Of a stretch of DNA of 64,000 nucleotides, positions 32,301-44,235 are shown piece by piece (positions within the stretch are counted from its first letter, which is position 1; every line of letters starts with the position of its first letter). This DNA is from Pithys albifrons albifrons (taxonomy: Eukaryota > Chordata > Aves > Passeriformes > Thamnophilidae). Location: the NCBI RefSeq assembly GCF_047495875.1, contig NC_092461.1, forward strand, positions 46,207,601-46,271,600, read 5' to 3'. Both the position numbers and the translations under genes were made by a program. Below the pieces are notes generated by a model that was not told where the DNA came from, did no database searches, and saw nothing but the letters and a program-made list of their open reading frames with translations.

Positions 32301-34189
32301 AGAAATCAAACTTCAACTCCCTGCCAGCCACAAACGATCAAATGGGATTTGCAGCATGAACAGCACAGTTAGGGATAATAAATGGCCTAGAGGAAAAAGG
32401 AAAGGACACATAAGATAGCTTCCTTTGGGGTAAAAAAATAAAAAAAATCCTTCTGAAGAGACTAGAGAGAAAAACATCTTCACTCAAAAGTCTGGAGATT
32501 GAATCCCTGCTTCAGAGCTCAGACATTACCTGTTGTTCATTTCTTTTACTGATGTCAGCGTATGTGGATTACACCTTCTGTTAATAAACACAGGTTTTAG
32601 TACTTAGCCTTACAAGATATACATTATAAATTTAGTTCTAGCTACCCTGCTGATGGCAGCTGCCCTACATATTCAGTGTGTTCACTTGGGGTTACTGAGG
32701 AATATCCCTTCAAAGAGTGTCTTTTGAGTACTGAAATAGAAGAAATTAAAATAATTTATTTCCCATTTGAGATATTTTTTCCCTGCAGTCTATTATTTCC
32801 TACTGTGCATCTAATACACTCATGTAGACTTGCTGCTTCTGGCATAGTCTTGGAGATTAGATTTTTGAAATACCGACAGAAGTTTAACTATTTTACTGAA
32901 ACCATAATCAGAAAAATCTGACTTCAGATATCTCTCATTAAGTGGGAAGAGAAAATTCATTCCAGTCTTCTCTTACTGCGACAGTTGTCTCCAGAATGAG
33001 ATTAGTGTTTAGGACTAAGATTCTATCAGGCTTGAAAAGTTTCCCACATCTTATTACTGGGGTAAGGGGAGAAAATAGCCCCCAGTTCAAGATTTAGTCC
33101 TACATTTTAACAAAAGGCAAAGTTCATCTATTTCTTGCTATAGGCATCTGACAAATGGTGCTGACATTGCTAGCAGCATCACAACTACTCTGTTATCCAG
33201 GTACACTGCAGCACACTCATGACATTGGCATGGAGAAGGAAGGGGCTGCATTGTCTGCAAAAGGCTGTCTCTGTGTGGACAGTGGTGATGCTTCCCTGTG
33301 CAGTGAGGGGTCTCTGGAAGGGGTCATGATCTTGAGAGCTGACGTGCATGATCAGGGTGGAGCTGTTCTGTGCTTTCCTTGGCGGAAAACACAGTCTAGG
33401 CTTTTTGTGCCATAGGCAGCAACTGGAGGTGTGAGCTTGACCTATGGTGTGGAAAGCAAAGGGAACTAATCTCACTGAAACGAGATTTAAAAAATAAATT
33501 TATAATTATTTATTCAATGCTGCTCTGCAAAGCTTTTAAGCATATAGAGGTCACCAAGCAGATGCTTGTGTTTGATTAATTGGGTGGTAGAAAGAGTTTT
33601 AATAGCACTTCAGTAAAAACTTAGAATGTTTGAGAAAGGCACTTACAAAACTGTAATTATTTAGTGCCATAATTAGATACCATTTACCCCTTCTATACTG
33701 TTTTTTAACCATGTCCAGTTGATCTTCTCTCTATGCACTGTACTGCTCATTTCTCATTATTTCTCATTGGGAGAAGTAATATCTTTCATTAGTCTATCTA
33801 CTCTCATTCAAGAAAGGAGACAAATTTTCTAAAACACAAGTCCAGTTTCAGATCTGGATGTGAAAGGTGAAACTGCTGGCAGAGAACAAAGCAACAGCTT
33901 TGAGTTTAACTTCATTATAGAGATTCAGTAGAAGTCTGTGGAGAAGTAGCATCATAAATAAAACATCATACATTCATTTAGTTCACATGAGGAAGTGTGG
34001 CTGTGCCTATGCTAACACTCAAACTAGACCATCATCTGTTCACTAGCTTCAGTCCCAACACCAAGAGGGTAGCAACACACAAAGTGATTATTTGGAATAT
34101 TGCCAGGCCAGGCCAACTCCCAGCCTTTCCCTGTGAGAGTGTCACTTGCCAGGGGCTAGATGTGCTCCAGAGACTGTACAACAGCTTAA
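29340..34189. other. Intergenic, no gene recognised
   Basis: About 4.8 kb of AT-rich DNA. Open frames such as 31765-32064 and 33155-33415 have no recognisable domain, and I see no convincing repeat. Confidence 0.55.
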
Positions 34190-34194
34190 CAGTG
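34190..34194 (+). repeat. Target-site duplication of the solo LTR, left copy (CAGTG)
   Basis: CAGTG before the solo LTR is matched by CAGTG at 34906-34910 directly after it. It has the same five-base size as the full provirus. Confidence 0.88.
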
Positions 34195-34905
34195 TGTTGT
34201 AGTTTGGGATTATTATGTAAATTCTCTCCCCTGCCACTTAACTGCCCAGGCCAGCGGTTAACAAAAGAAGCAATTAACTGTTGATCGCTGGGGTGGGGGC
34301 AGGTTTGTCTCTTTTGGGTTTTTTTTTTATATTCTCCGGAGTCTTGGCTCGACGGAACAGGGGAGTGGGGGCTCGAAGGAGGCAGGCTGCCCTGCTGGTT
34401 ACTGCTGGGGTTTTTCCTGGCTGTCTTGCCGCTGCCCACCTCGGACTACTTTTCGTGCCGTGCTGTTGCTGCTACCGGCCTTGGATTTGCTGCTGGTTGC
34501 TCGTACCTTTTCTGCTTCTTGGACGGGGAACACAGGGGGAAGAGACTGAGTCCATCTGAAAGCCCACTGCTCGTCTGTTTCGCTGGAGAGGGACTGAAAC
34601 TCACTCTGCAGCCAGCCGGGCTGTGACAAGGACACTTAAGTATAACCTTTTCTCCCGGAGAAAAAACCTGCTGGGTTTTGTTGTTGTTTTGTTTCTTTTG
34701 GTTTGTTTTTTTTTCCCTCTCTTGTGGTGTTGGGGAAGTGGGTTGCACTAGTCTGTTTACATATATATATATATATAGCAGTTATCCTTCTTGTATTAAA
34801 ATTCCTTTTCTTAAATTGATAAAGAGTTGTGTGATTATCGTGGAGGAGGCCCCTCCCCTGCTTGTGGGTAAAACATTTTGGTTTTTTTCCCCTCAAACCG
34901 AGACA
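34195..34905 (+). mobile_element. Solo LTR of the same ERV-L-like family
   Basis: 711 bases from TGTTGTAGTTTGGG to CCGAGACA, clearly the same LTR family as the provirus and in the same orientation. It differs from it at many positions (for example several changes in 34265-34290 and 34335-34375), has a shorter TA run at 34761-34777 and a longer T-rich stretch near 34680-34720. It is flanked by an exact 5-bp duplication and has no internal sequence, so it arose by recombination between the two LTRs of an older insertion. Confidence 0.95.
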
Positions 34906-34910
34906 CAGTG
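34906..34910 (+). repeat. Target-site duplication of the solo LTR, right copy (CAGTG)
   Basis: Exact repeat of 34190-34194 at the right end of the solo LTR. Confidence 0.88.
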
Positions 34911-36969
34911 TCAGTGGCAGTAGAACAGTGCCCATCCTGAGCTGCAGCTTAATTCACTACTATTCACTACCTGCAATTATCACTTGCAGAATAGTATTCT
35001 TTGGCACCAATATATTTATTTTAAGAAGTCAAAATAGAAGTAGGCTATTGAACTTCAGTCTGACACTCCAGAACGTCATAGCACTGGGGAAAATAAACTA
35101 AACTTTGTAAATTAGGAAAAAGCAATCCTGTTGTCTGAGCTCACTCCATGGGCCCTTATGTTTTCTAGTACATCAGACAAAGCAGTGTCTTTCAAATATC
35201 TTGTCAGATGTTATTTTAGTGTAACAGCAACAGCTTTTGAAGTTTCTTTCATGTGCAACTTGTTACTAGACATGATCTCTAAAAAATCTAACCTGTTCTC
35301 ATGGCCATCTTCCACTCCCACACATCCACTGTATCCTCTCACAGTGTTGCTCACACTTATAATTGTTGTTCAGTATAAACAGGATAGAATCCAGTATTAT
35401 ATTTTACAATTTCATGTTTACATCATAAAGAGTCAATTTTTGAAGAGGCTTCCTCCCATCAGAGCCATCTTTTCCCATTTCATTTCTAAATGTGTGTCCT
35501 ATGCCCTAAATAACTTACCAACCCTTCGTAATTTCTGTTAATTGTCCTCCTGAATTACAATGCCTGCCTTTCAAGAGAACATAAATCTTTCCATAATTTC
35601 CTTCTAAATGCGTTTTGCTGTACTTCTGATAAAGATCAGTGGCATATGAGACAAATCTGTTATCCCAAGTTGCTGACTGTAGTTTTCTCAGACACTGGGA
35701 TCTGCCTCATGTTACTGTTTTATTTTATGTGGCTATTGTCCAGAACTTGGGAGAAAATATCAGTTTGTGATCAACAGAAATTTGTTTCATTGTTACAGGA
35801 TCTCTTTCTGTTGTGGAGCTGGCAACAGACTTCCATAATTACATTCTGAAATTGAAATAAGCTCAAGGCAAGCCCATGATAGACAGAGAGATCTCTTACC
35901 TCACAAATGATTGTTGTTGGATGAGTGCAGCTTATTTTAGACTCTACTTGTCTTCTGTACTTTATTTTATTGGAAGCTATGAATTATGTGAAGCTTTTTG
36001 GTGGAAGTCTTTTATTATAATCTTATTTTTATTATTTCCTATTTAGATATATCCAAGATACAGGATATAAATGGTTGTTATCAATGAGAAGGAGCATTCA
36101 TCTACTGTACACACAACAGAAGTTTATCATAAGAAATTGTTATTATTTTCTATGGTTTGTCGTATCCTGTCTATTTGTCCCATGTCTTAGCCTTGACAGA
36201 CTAAGAGCTTTCCTCTTCTGCCCAGTTGGATTCTAAACATGCGCAGGGCAGAAATCCCTCACTGTCTCCCAGAACACATAGACTCAGTGTACAGCTCTCT
36301 CAGCACAGATGCAGTTTTGTTTTCCCTTAATTTTTCCCTACTGAAATCAAGTGCTGAAAGAGACTCCAAATGCCAAAGAAGGGCTCAGGAGTTATGACGA
36401 AAGAGGAACACTTCATCAGACAATTGTAATCTGTGTAGGTCAATACTGCCCCAATGCATTTCTGTAGAGTGTTGGGTGTTGTATTATACCATAGTATAGC
36501 TCTTGGAAACCACATTAAGTGGTGAGTGTAAGCTCATGTATTTCAGGGGAGAAATTCAGCGACATGTAGGCTAAGACTTGGAGCTCCACATGGCTAAATG
36601 ATGTCAAGTACTCTGCCAGACACTGATGCCCTGCCCCACACTGCTGAGCATCCCCTCCCCACCAGCAGCCCAGTGCCCTTGGCTGAGACCAGGACTGAGA
36701 CCAGACTGCAGTGTTCTGCTCAGCTCTGTACATCAAATCATAAGTAAAAGCTAGTGCATTATAAACTTTATAAAAAGTCTCAAAACAATTAGAAAAATCA
36801 CCTCTTTCACTTGGAATAAAAGAGAGAGAAATGCAATATACTGCAGAGGGATGGGACAATTATATATCTTCAACAAACAAAAAGAGTTCATCTCAGTGGT
36901 AGCAAATAAATACTCAGTTGATATAATCTAGAGCTGTTAGAGAAAATTCAGTGAGATTTGTAGGGCAGA
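34911..36969. other. Intergenic, no gene recognised
   Basis: No supported gene or element. The plus-strand open frame at 35131-35541 (136 codons) shows no domain or homology that I recognise. Confidence 0.55.
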
Positions 36970-37590
36970 ACATAAGCTTGACTTAACAACCTTTCTGGGA
37001 CCTCTGCTCCAATGTTTGACCACACTCACAATAAAAGTCTTTTCCTAATGTTTAAGAGGAATTATCTGTATTTAAATTTGTGCCCATTGCGTCTTGCCCT
37101 GTCTCTGAGCACTGCTGAAAAGAGCCTTGAAGCTTCCCATCATCAGGTATTTACACATGCTGGCAAGATGCTCCTGAGCCTACTCCTGTCCAGGTTGAAC
37201 AACCTCATCTGTCTCAGCCTCTCCTCATATGTCAGATGCTCCAGCTCCTTCATCATCTCTGTGGACCTGCACAGGACTCATCCCAGTATGTCCATGTCTC
37301 TCACTTACTGAGAGGTGCAGCACCGTACCCTAGATGTATGTCACCAGGGCTGAGCAGAGGGGAAGGATCACATCCCTTAACCTGCTGGCAATGCTCTGTC
37401 TAGTGCTGCCCAGGAGGTGAATGACTGCCTTTGCACTAGGGGCTTTTTGCTGCCTTGTGGTCAGTCTGTTCACCAGGATCCACAGTGCCTCGTATCTGCA
37501 GAGCTGCTCTCCAGCTGATGAACCCCCCACTAAGTACCAATGCATGGAGTTATCCAACCCCATGAAGACAACTTGAGCTGGGTACAAATG
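36970..37590 (-). mobile_element. CR1 LINE fragment, minus orientation
   Basis: The plus strand carries, in order, the complementary blocks of the 3' third of CR1: CTCCAATGTTTGACCACACT, TTTGTGCCCATTGCGTCTTG, CTGTCCAGGTTGAACAACCT, CTCCTCATATGTCAGATGCT, CACCAGGGCTGAGCAGAGGG and GCCCAGGAGGTGAATGACTG. It ends around AATGCATGGAGTTATCCAAC. About 620 bases, moderately diverged, with stops in all frames. Confidence 0.9.
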
Positions 37591-37676
37591 AAAAGATTAA
37601 GAAACCTACTACATGGGGTTCATGAAAGTCAGCAAGATCTGACTGGAATTGAGCCCCCTGTCTTTCTTACTGGTGA

Positions 37677-37736
37677 TAGAACATTTACCCAAAAAGTAAG
37701 ACAAGCTAGAACATTTACCCAAAAAGTGAGACAAGC
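37677..37736 (+). repeat. Two-copy 30-bp tandem repeat
   Basis: TAGAACATTTACCCAAAAAG plus ten more bases occurs twice in direct succession (37677-37706 and 37707-37736) with one A/G difference. A small local duplication with no evident function. Confidence 0.9.
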
Positions 37737-40700
37737 ATTTGACCTGTAGGGAATTCAGCCTTTGTGTATATCCTGAATCCCAGGAAACTGAGTTTCCTAT
37801 CAACTACCTTGAGGAAAATCCAAGCAGACCAAGTAATTCCATTTATTCTCTTGAAGCTGGGTCCAAGCAGAAGTGGCTGACATCATCAGAAAAGCAAGGC
37901 AGTACTCATCAAGTACAAGAATCAACTACACCGATTGTGGTGAGCAAAGAACAAAATGGTTTCTGGTCTCTGTCCCTACTCCCAAGATGTGGTTTGGTTT
38001 GGGGTTTTGTGGTCTGTTTGGGGTTTTTTGGTTTTGTTTTGGTTAATGTTGTCCAGTGCAAAATGCATAAATAATCCTTGTAGCAGGGGCAAGGATGCAT
38101 GTTAATCCCTTCCCATTGAAGCACTGTAACTATTGCTAGGCTATTGGCAAACTGCACTTCCTTCAGGAAACAAAGTTTGCTTTTTTTCAAGATGCTCATT
38201 CTCCTACAGATGACAAAGGATGTTGTTACACTCTCCATCCATTGTCAAGGACAGCAAGACAAAAGGTATGTATTCAAGTGGTTGTTAAAAATATATTTGC
38301 CACACAGTTGTCTTGCTCCATGTTTTATTAGAGTAGCAACAGGAATCCATCACAAATTAATCTCAACAGTGGCATACATCAAAGAATTACAAAATTCTTC
38401 TTTTGAACAAAAATTGTTCTATATTTATCAGCAGTACATTTCTCTGAATAATTTCACAATCATTATAATAAACAAATGTATAAACCACATGCAGTGGCAG
38501 AATGAAATCAGAATTAGTCTGGCTAGGTAAAAACAAAATTCCTTCTAAACCACTTGCTCTTACATGGTTTGTCAGAATTCACATTTCTAGGATTCAGCTC
38601 TCAAATTAAGGAATTTTAGAATTCAAATCCACTTTGGCTGGGCCAATTCACAGGCGTTTGCAGTATCACTATCTCAGTAGTAATGAAAGAATCAGGAGAA
38701 AACAAACTCTTATTGAAAAGAATGAAACATCAAATTAACAATTCAGTCTGAAGAAGAGATAACAAAATACTGAAAGGTCATTTTCAAATTTCACTGCCAT
38801 TTGTAGTAAACAAAATAACTGTACACACACAGTGAAGAAATGAATAAGCACATGCAGCATTGTTGGAAAAAATAATTTAGCTATGCACATTCTTGAAATC
38901 ATGTAATTTTTTTTCCATGGTGGCAATGCTCAGATCTGGGGTATTTCGGTATGTTGTTTTGTTTGTTAGTTTTTTTAATAGCTTAAAAAAAACCCAACCA
39001 AGAATAATTTGTCTATTTGCAAAGGCCAAATAACTGATCTGAGCCCATGTACCTGGGGAATTCTGGCAGCAGCTCCTGAAGTAGGATCAGTCATTCAGGC
39101 CATTTTGTTGGATAGTTGTTTTTGAAGGGATGTTAATGAGACCCATATAATTTGATTTGTGCCATTTACTTCCACAAGAGCATCATAAACACCTTCACAA
39201 TACATTGGAGCTGCTTGGATGTATTTCATATATTCTTAACTCTGACCCCAGAATGTTCATGTGATAATTCAAACCAAAGTGTGTTTTAAATACACCTGAC
39301 CTTTCTCATCTGGACAATTTACCAACACAGAAGCTTCTAAATCTCAGTATTTCACAAAGGAAGCAGTGTAGCTCTAGATGCCCCAGGTGCTAAGGCAGCA
39401 TCCCTTCTGTTACATTCTGGGTAAAGTTCCAAATAAAAGTGCAATAAGAATGCAATATCTTACATCAAAGATGGGAAATAAGGATTTAGGCATGGATTCA
39501 ATACTGCTACAAATCAGATTTTTTCAAACTACATGCTGCAAAGGAATTTACTATCCACAAAATAAGTATATTAAGATAGTTACATTACTGCAGTCAGTAG
39601 TTGACAACCAGTCACTTTCACTTCTAGTAAAAGAAGCTTGATATAATTATCAATAAATTTAAAACCAAAATTGTTTAAATAAACACATGCCCACGCATCT
39701 AATTTACATCTAGGTACAAGGAAAAAGGTTGTTTGCTGTTATAAACATGAGGGCAAACACAGAAATAGATCTAAAATTACATTAGTATGATACCTAACAA
39801 AGTTTCAGTGTTAGCTATGAGAATCAGTATATAATTAGCATGAATTTCATAATTGACATCTATAAAGACACACTCACATCACATTATAAATTATAATCAC
39901 ACCTTAAGTTAAATCCACAATTCTAAATATTGCATTTTTGCACACATTTTTGCAAGCATCATCATTTCTGTTTGCTCAAATAAATATCAGAATAAAATAA
40001 TTCCATTTCATTTGTTATTCCAAGTGATGGTGCATACAAAATCACCTACAGAGATTTTAGCCCTTGAAACCTCCCTAAGATTATGGATTTAAATACCTCA
40101 CTTAGGCATGTGAAAAAAAGAAAAAAACCAAAGTATGGAACTGAGGCTGAGAAAGCAGAAAGTTACTTTTTGAGCAAAAAGCTAAATAAAGGAGTGAATT
40201 CACTTCTGATATTGTGAGTCTATAAAAGCTATAGCACAGCCTGTGCTCTGAAAATGATTGAGATAGACGTATGAATTTGTGTTACTGTTATTTCGAGTAT
40301 ACTGAGCTCAGTTCTTACCCAGCCAGTTTTGCTTCTCTTCTGACAGCCAGGTTTCTGTGGAATGCAGTCTTTACCTGTTGCTAGTCCTGCACATCTGCTC
40401 ACTTTTTAAGTAAAAAAAGGAACTTGTTCCAGCAATTCTTCAGAAAGTCTGGGTAGCAGGGCCTGCTCTGAAAGGAGCCTCACTGAAAACAGCATGTGAA
40501 GAGCAAAAGGATTTCCAGGCACCAGTTCCACCGGTGGCCTCCGCCAGACCCTCTCCCCCTCCAACTCAGACCTGTGGATCGGCTCTCATTAGCTCCAAGT
40601 GGACACAGAGGCTTTGCTCAGTGACATCCAGGAACTTGCTTTTACTTTGAATATGACTCTTGGCTAAGCAAATATAAATTTCTATGGAAGGTTCCCAGAT

Positions 40701-41399
40701 AATTTTATTTCTTAGTGATAGGTCCTTTGGAGGAATCGTTACATAGGTTGTAGTACCTCTCCTTGAGTTTCACTTGTGATGGCAAACTGTAGCTTTAAGC
40801 AAGCGTGAGCAGTAAAATGCCATAGAACATTCAAAGTGTATGTTAAAGATATAGAATTGTCTTTATAGATATAATTGCTAGGTACTATCTCAAGAATACA
40901 TTGGTATCCTTCTCTTTAACTCTTGAACTCCAGCCAACTTTGCTCGCTTGGCTGCCATGTGACTTACTCTGTGATTTTTGTTCTTCCTTATTATTTCAAA
41001 AGCAGGCTGGACATCCCCCTTCCGGTCATATGCCACAGTGATGGAGCATTTGCACAGAAACAGAGCCCACTGTGTGTGCCTGGTGGCCTGTGTTGCTTAG
41101 GCACAAGCTGGCAAGCCTCAGCCTCTCATAAGTAAGGAAGAGCCCCAAAGCAGAGTACTTAGGAAAGATTGCCACACAGCCTGCATGAGTTCCATCACTG
41201 GCTCTGCTCCAGCCAAAGCTCTGACAGATCCAAGAATTTGGTCACACCTATCCTACTGGTTAAAACAACCTTACTATCAGTCCCTTCCATGTCCTTACCA
41301 TTCCTCTGCCAAGCCAGACAGTGCCTGTGGAGCTCTGCAAAGCTAAGACAGGAGCTAAAGCAAGGATGCAGACAAAGCAGGATACAGACTGTTCACAAA
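37737..41399. other. Intergenic, no gene recognised
   Basis: AT-rich intergenic DNA with a G/T-rich simple stretch near 37990-38045. No gene or element supported. Confidence 0.55.
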
Positions 41400-41592
41400 G
41401 TCACAGAATGAGTGAGGCTGGAAGGAACCACAGTGGGTCATGTGGCCCAACCTCCCTGCTCAAGCAGGGTCATTCTAGAGCACATGGCACAGGATTGCAT
41501 CCAGACATTTCTGGAATATTTCCAGTGAAGGACACTCCATGATGTCTCTGGGCAACCTGTTCACTTTCTCCTTGCCATGAAGAAAGTGTGAA
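41400..41592 (-). mobile_element. CR1 LINE 3' fragment, minus orientation
   Basis: Opens TCACAGAATGAGTGAGGCTG, the complement of a CR1 3' end. It continues CCCAACCTCCCTGCTCAAGC, ATTTCCAGTGAAGGACACTC and GGGCAACCTGTTCACTTTCT. About 190 bases. Confidence 0.8.
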
Positions 41593-43764
41593 TAGAGTCT
41601 TTCGGATGCAGCAGACACAGGTTCACAGTTCATGACTTTAACATTTAAATACAAGGCCTATCAGGGTATTTTTAGTTTTCTTTAAATTATCAAATATAGC
41701 TGAATGTAATTGAAGTGGCAGGGTATGCAAAGGAATACTGAACAGGAAAGGTTTACAGTGCTGGAGGGGCTACCTTTTTCATCCCACACTGGATGGGTTT
41801 TTTACTAAAACAGAAAGGATTTTTACAGGTTTTTAAATGTCATCTACAACAGTTACTCAAAATTTTCATAACAAACAAGGCACCTTCCTGAGTTTCTGTA
41901 ACTGCTGCACAGAAACAGGAAAATATAGTTCTGGCAAGGACAAGAGCCAAAGCAGTACATGTTGCTTTGTCTGCAGCTACAGCAGAAAGACTGTGGCCTC
42001 AGGCTGCTTATCATGGGCCAGTGTGGGAAAAGCATGGAAGCCACTATAGTGGCAAGTGAGAAGCCATGGTGACTTCTCCTCTTCTCTTCTGACAGCACTG
42101 TATGTCCTAAAGTATTCTAATAGATAAACTTCAAGACAAAAAAATTTACAGGTGTCATTTTTCACTGAATTTTCCTCTTTTCCCTAGCCATTACCTATAT
42201 TGAAGCTACAACCTCCCTGCAGTTAGACAAAAATGCTATTGAACCAAGACAAAAAGAATGGTAAAAGCCTGTCCAACGCTCCTTAATACCTGTCAAATTC
42301 TGACAGAATTCAATAGTATCTGAGACTTAAAGTGGTATAACTATAAACTAGATTGCTGAAAAGAAAGAATATATTTTAAAAGCTTCCTACTGACTCTTTA
42401 ATTTGTTTATTTGCCAGTGCAAAATCATTGAATGGCCTTCCTATTTCATGGTGCTCAAGGTAAAAATAAACCAAAAAACAAGATTTTGCACTTTTTGCCA
42501 TCAGATACTTGTTTATCAAAGTGTGCTATGATACCCACAACTAGATAAGTGCTGATACAGGATGAGGGAGTCACTGGCAGATAATTACTACTATCGGTGC
42601 TTCTGACTGTTGTTGGACAGGCCCTGCTGGTCCTGCTCAGCACACTCACGCAGGAGGGCAGCTCCTCTCCTCGCTTCTTGGCTTCACTGGGAGTATCAAC
42701 AACTGCCCAGCTCTGCATCCCTGGGAGTGTCCTAGAAAGTCTTGCTCTTTCCGAGAATGCAGACCACTCTTCAGCCAATTAATGAGATGAAGGATTTGGG
42801 TATTCCACTGAAGACAACTCACCTGCCCGAAGTTACGTTGTATTAAGTGCTTTGTTCAGTTAGCCTCAGTAATATATTCATTCACCAAGAGGCTGTTTCT
42901 CTTTTAGGGCACAGGCAGATATGTAGACATAAATGGTAAACCCTGCAATCCTTTGAGCAGAAATGTCTTTACATTTCATATAGTTCAGTAGGAACAAAGC
43001 ATCCAAAGTTCTTATATGGCTGTGTACAAAAGAACAAGGTGGACTTCAGGCCTGAAAATGAGAAGAAGCAAGCTGAAAAAAATATTTTTCTTTCTTATAT
43101 CATCTGCAAAAACAAATAAAATCTAAACCTCTCTGTGGATCATCTATATTTGTAAGATTTAAAGCGTATGGATTTACAAGCAGCATTTAAGTAGTATTGT
43201 GTAAAAAGTGTCATGAAATCAGTAACATGCATCATGGTGTAAAAAAGAGCTGGGTTAGAGAGAAGTGCTACACGTGGGTACGCTGCTGCTGGCATGGAAG
43301 TGGGTGGGGCTTTCAGGACTCTCAGGACCAGAGTGCTGATGTGTGGGAGATTCCTGTCTTCTCTTAGCACCAGCTGCATGGTGGCACTGGGCTAGTTAAG
43401 CCACAGCTGGTGCTAGGAGATGAGGCAGAAGAAAATGCCCCATTTCCCTCACTGTAGGAATCGCTAAGCTCAGACACCAACATCATGCTTCTGCTAGATG
43501 TGTTTGTGAGGCACCGTGCCTGCGCACTACTTTCTGATGCTCCACTGTTGCTCTCTGCTCCTCAGAAAACAAGGCTTAACCTGCATGTTTCTCTTCATGC
43601 TTCCCCATGCTGCAGATCCTGCAGTTCCTATCATGCTTGGCACATGGCACTTTGAAAGCATTACTTTCCAGCCCTAGTTCTCCCTCCTTGCCATGCCTCA
43701 TCTGGTGCATCTCCTGACACCATGAGCCTTTCCCAGCTCTCCATGGTGCTGCCCTAGCTGAAAG
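41593..43764 (-). other. TRHR 3' flank, including its probable 3' UTR
   Basis: Downstream of the TRHR stop codon on the minus strand. An AATAAA in that direction lies at 42406-42411, about 1.35 kb after the stop, and is a weak candidate polyadenylation signal. The minus-strand open frame at 43140-43379 falls in this region and is not recognised. Confidence 0.5.
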
Positions 43765-44235
43765 CTATCCCAGCACAGCCCCATGCTCAGCAACATGCTC
43801 CAGTTCACGAGGATTCCACACAAAACACCAAAATTCGGTAACTGTTACCTCAGATGACAAACACTTATCACCAAGAGACAGTTTTGCAGAGGCCAGGTAG
43901 GTATTGCTGACAGTAATATCTTCCAGCTCAGTGCTGAAGTGATCAGAATCTTTAATGACATTGTAATTCAGGGCCATGCTGTAACTGGCAGGTTTCTTCT
44001 GCTGTTTCTGCTGGTAATTGCAGAGTTTCCTGAAGGCTGCTCTGAATTTCTGGGACATGAGATTGTAAATTACAGGATTGATGGCACTGTTTAAATAAAT
44101 ACAGATTCTGCAAAATAATAGGAACCAGTTTTCTTGGAAGGGTCTGGAGAGAAAGGAATTGACCACAACCAGGGTACGGTAGGGCATCCATAGGAATGCA
44201 AATAGGATCACAACCACAGCCAGCATCTTGGTAAC
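43765..44235 (-). CDS. TRHR: TRHR second coding exon (TM6, TM7, C-terminal tail)
   Basis: Last exon of the thyrotropin-releasing hormone receptor. It begins [20 protein letters not shown] after an acceptor CCCTCAG (44236-44242, minus). It encodes TM6 with Tyr284 and TM7 with Arg308 and NPVIY, the positions corresponding to human Tyr282 and Arg306, which bind TRH. The tail after TM7 has KLCNYQQK, where human has two cysteines (CNC). It then follows the conserved [12 protein letters not shown] segment and reaches SSEVTVTEF, about where the mammalian receptor ends. Here the frame runs on for about 21 residues ([20 protein letters not shown]...) to the stop at 43765-43767. Total predicted length is 421 residues against 398 in human. 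Confidence 0.93.
   Translation of the reverse strand, partial: VTKMLAVVVILFAFLWMPYRTLVVVNSFLSRPFQENWFLLFCRICIYLNSAINPVIYNLMSQKFRAAFRKLCNYQQKQQKKPASYSMALNYNVIKDSDHFSTELEDITVSNTYLASAKLSLGDKCLSSEVTVTEFWCFVWNPRELEHVAEHGAVLG

Noticed and set aside
35131..35541. 136-codon plus-strand frame in the intergenic region
   Set aside because: No recognisable motif, typical composition of AT-rich non-coding DNA, and no splice or promoter context.
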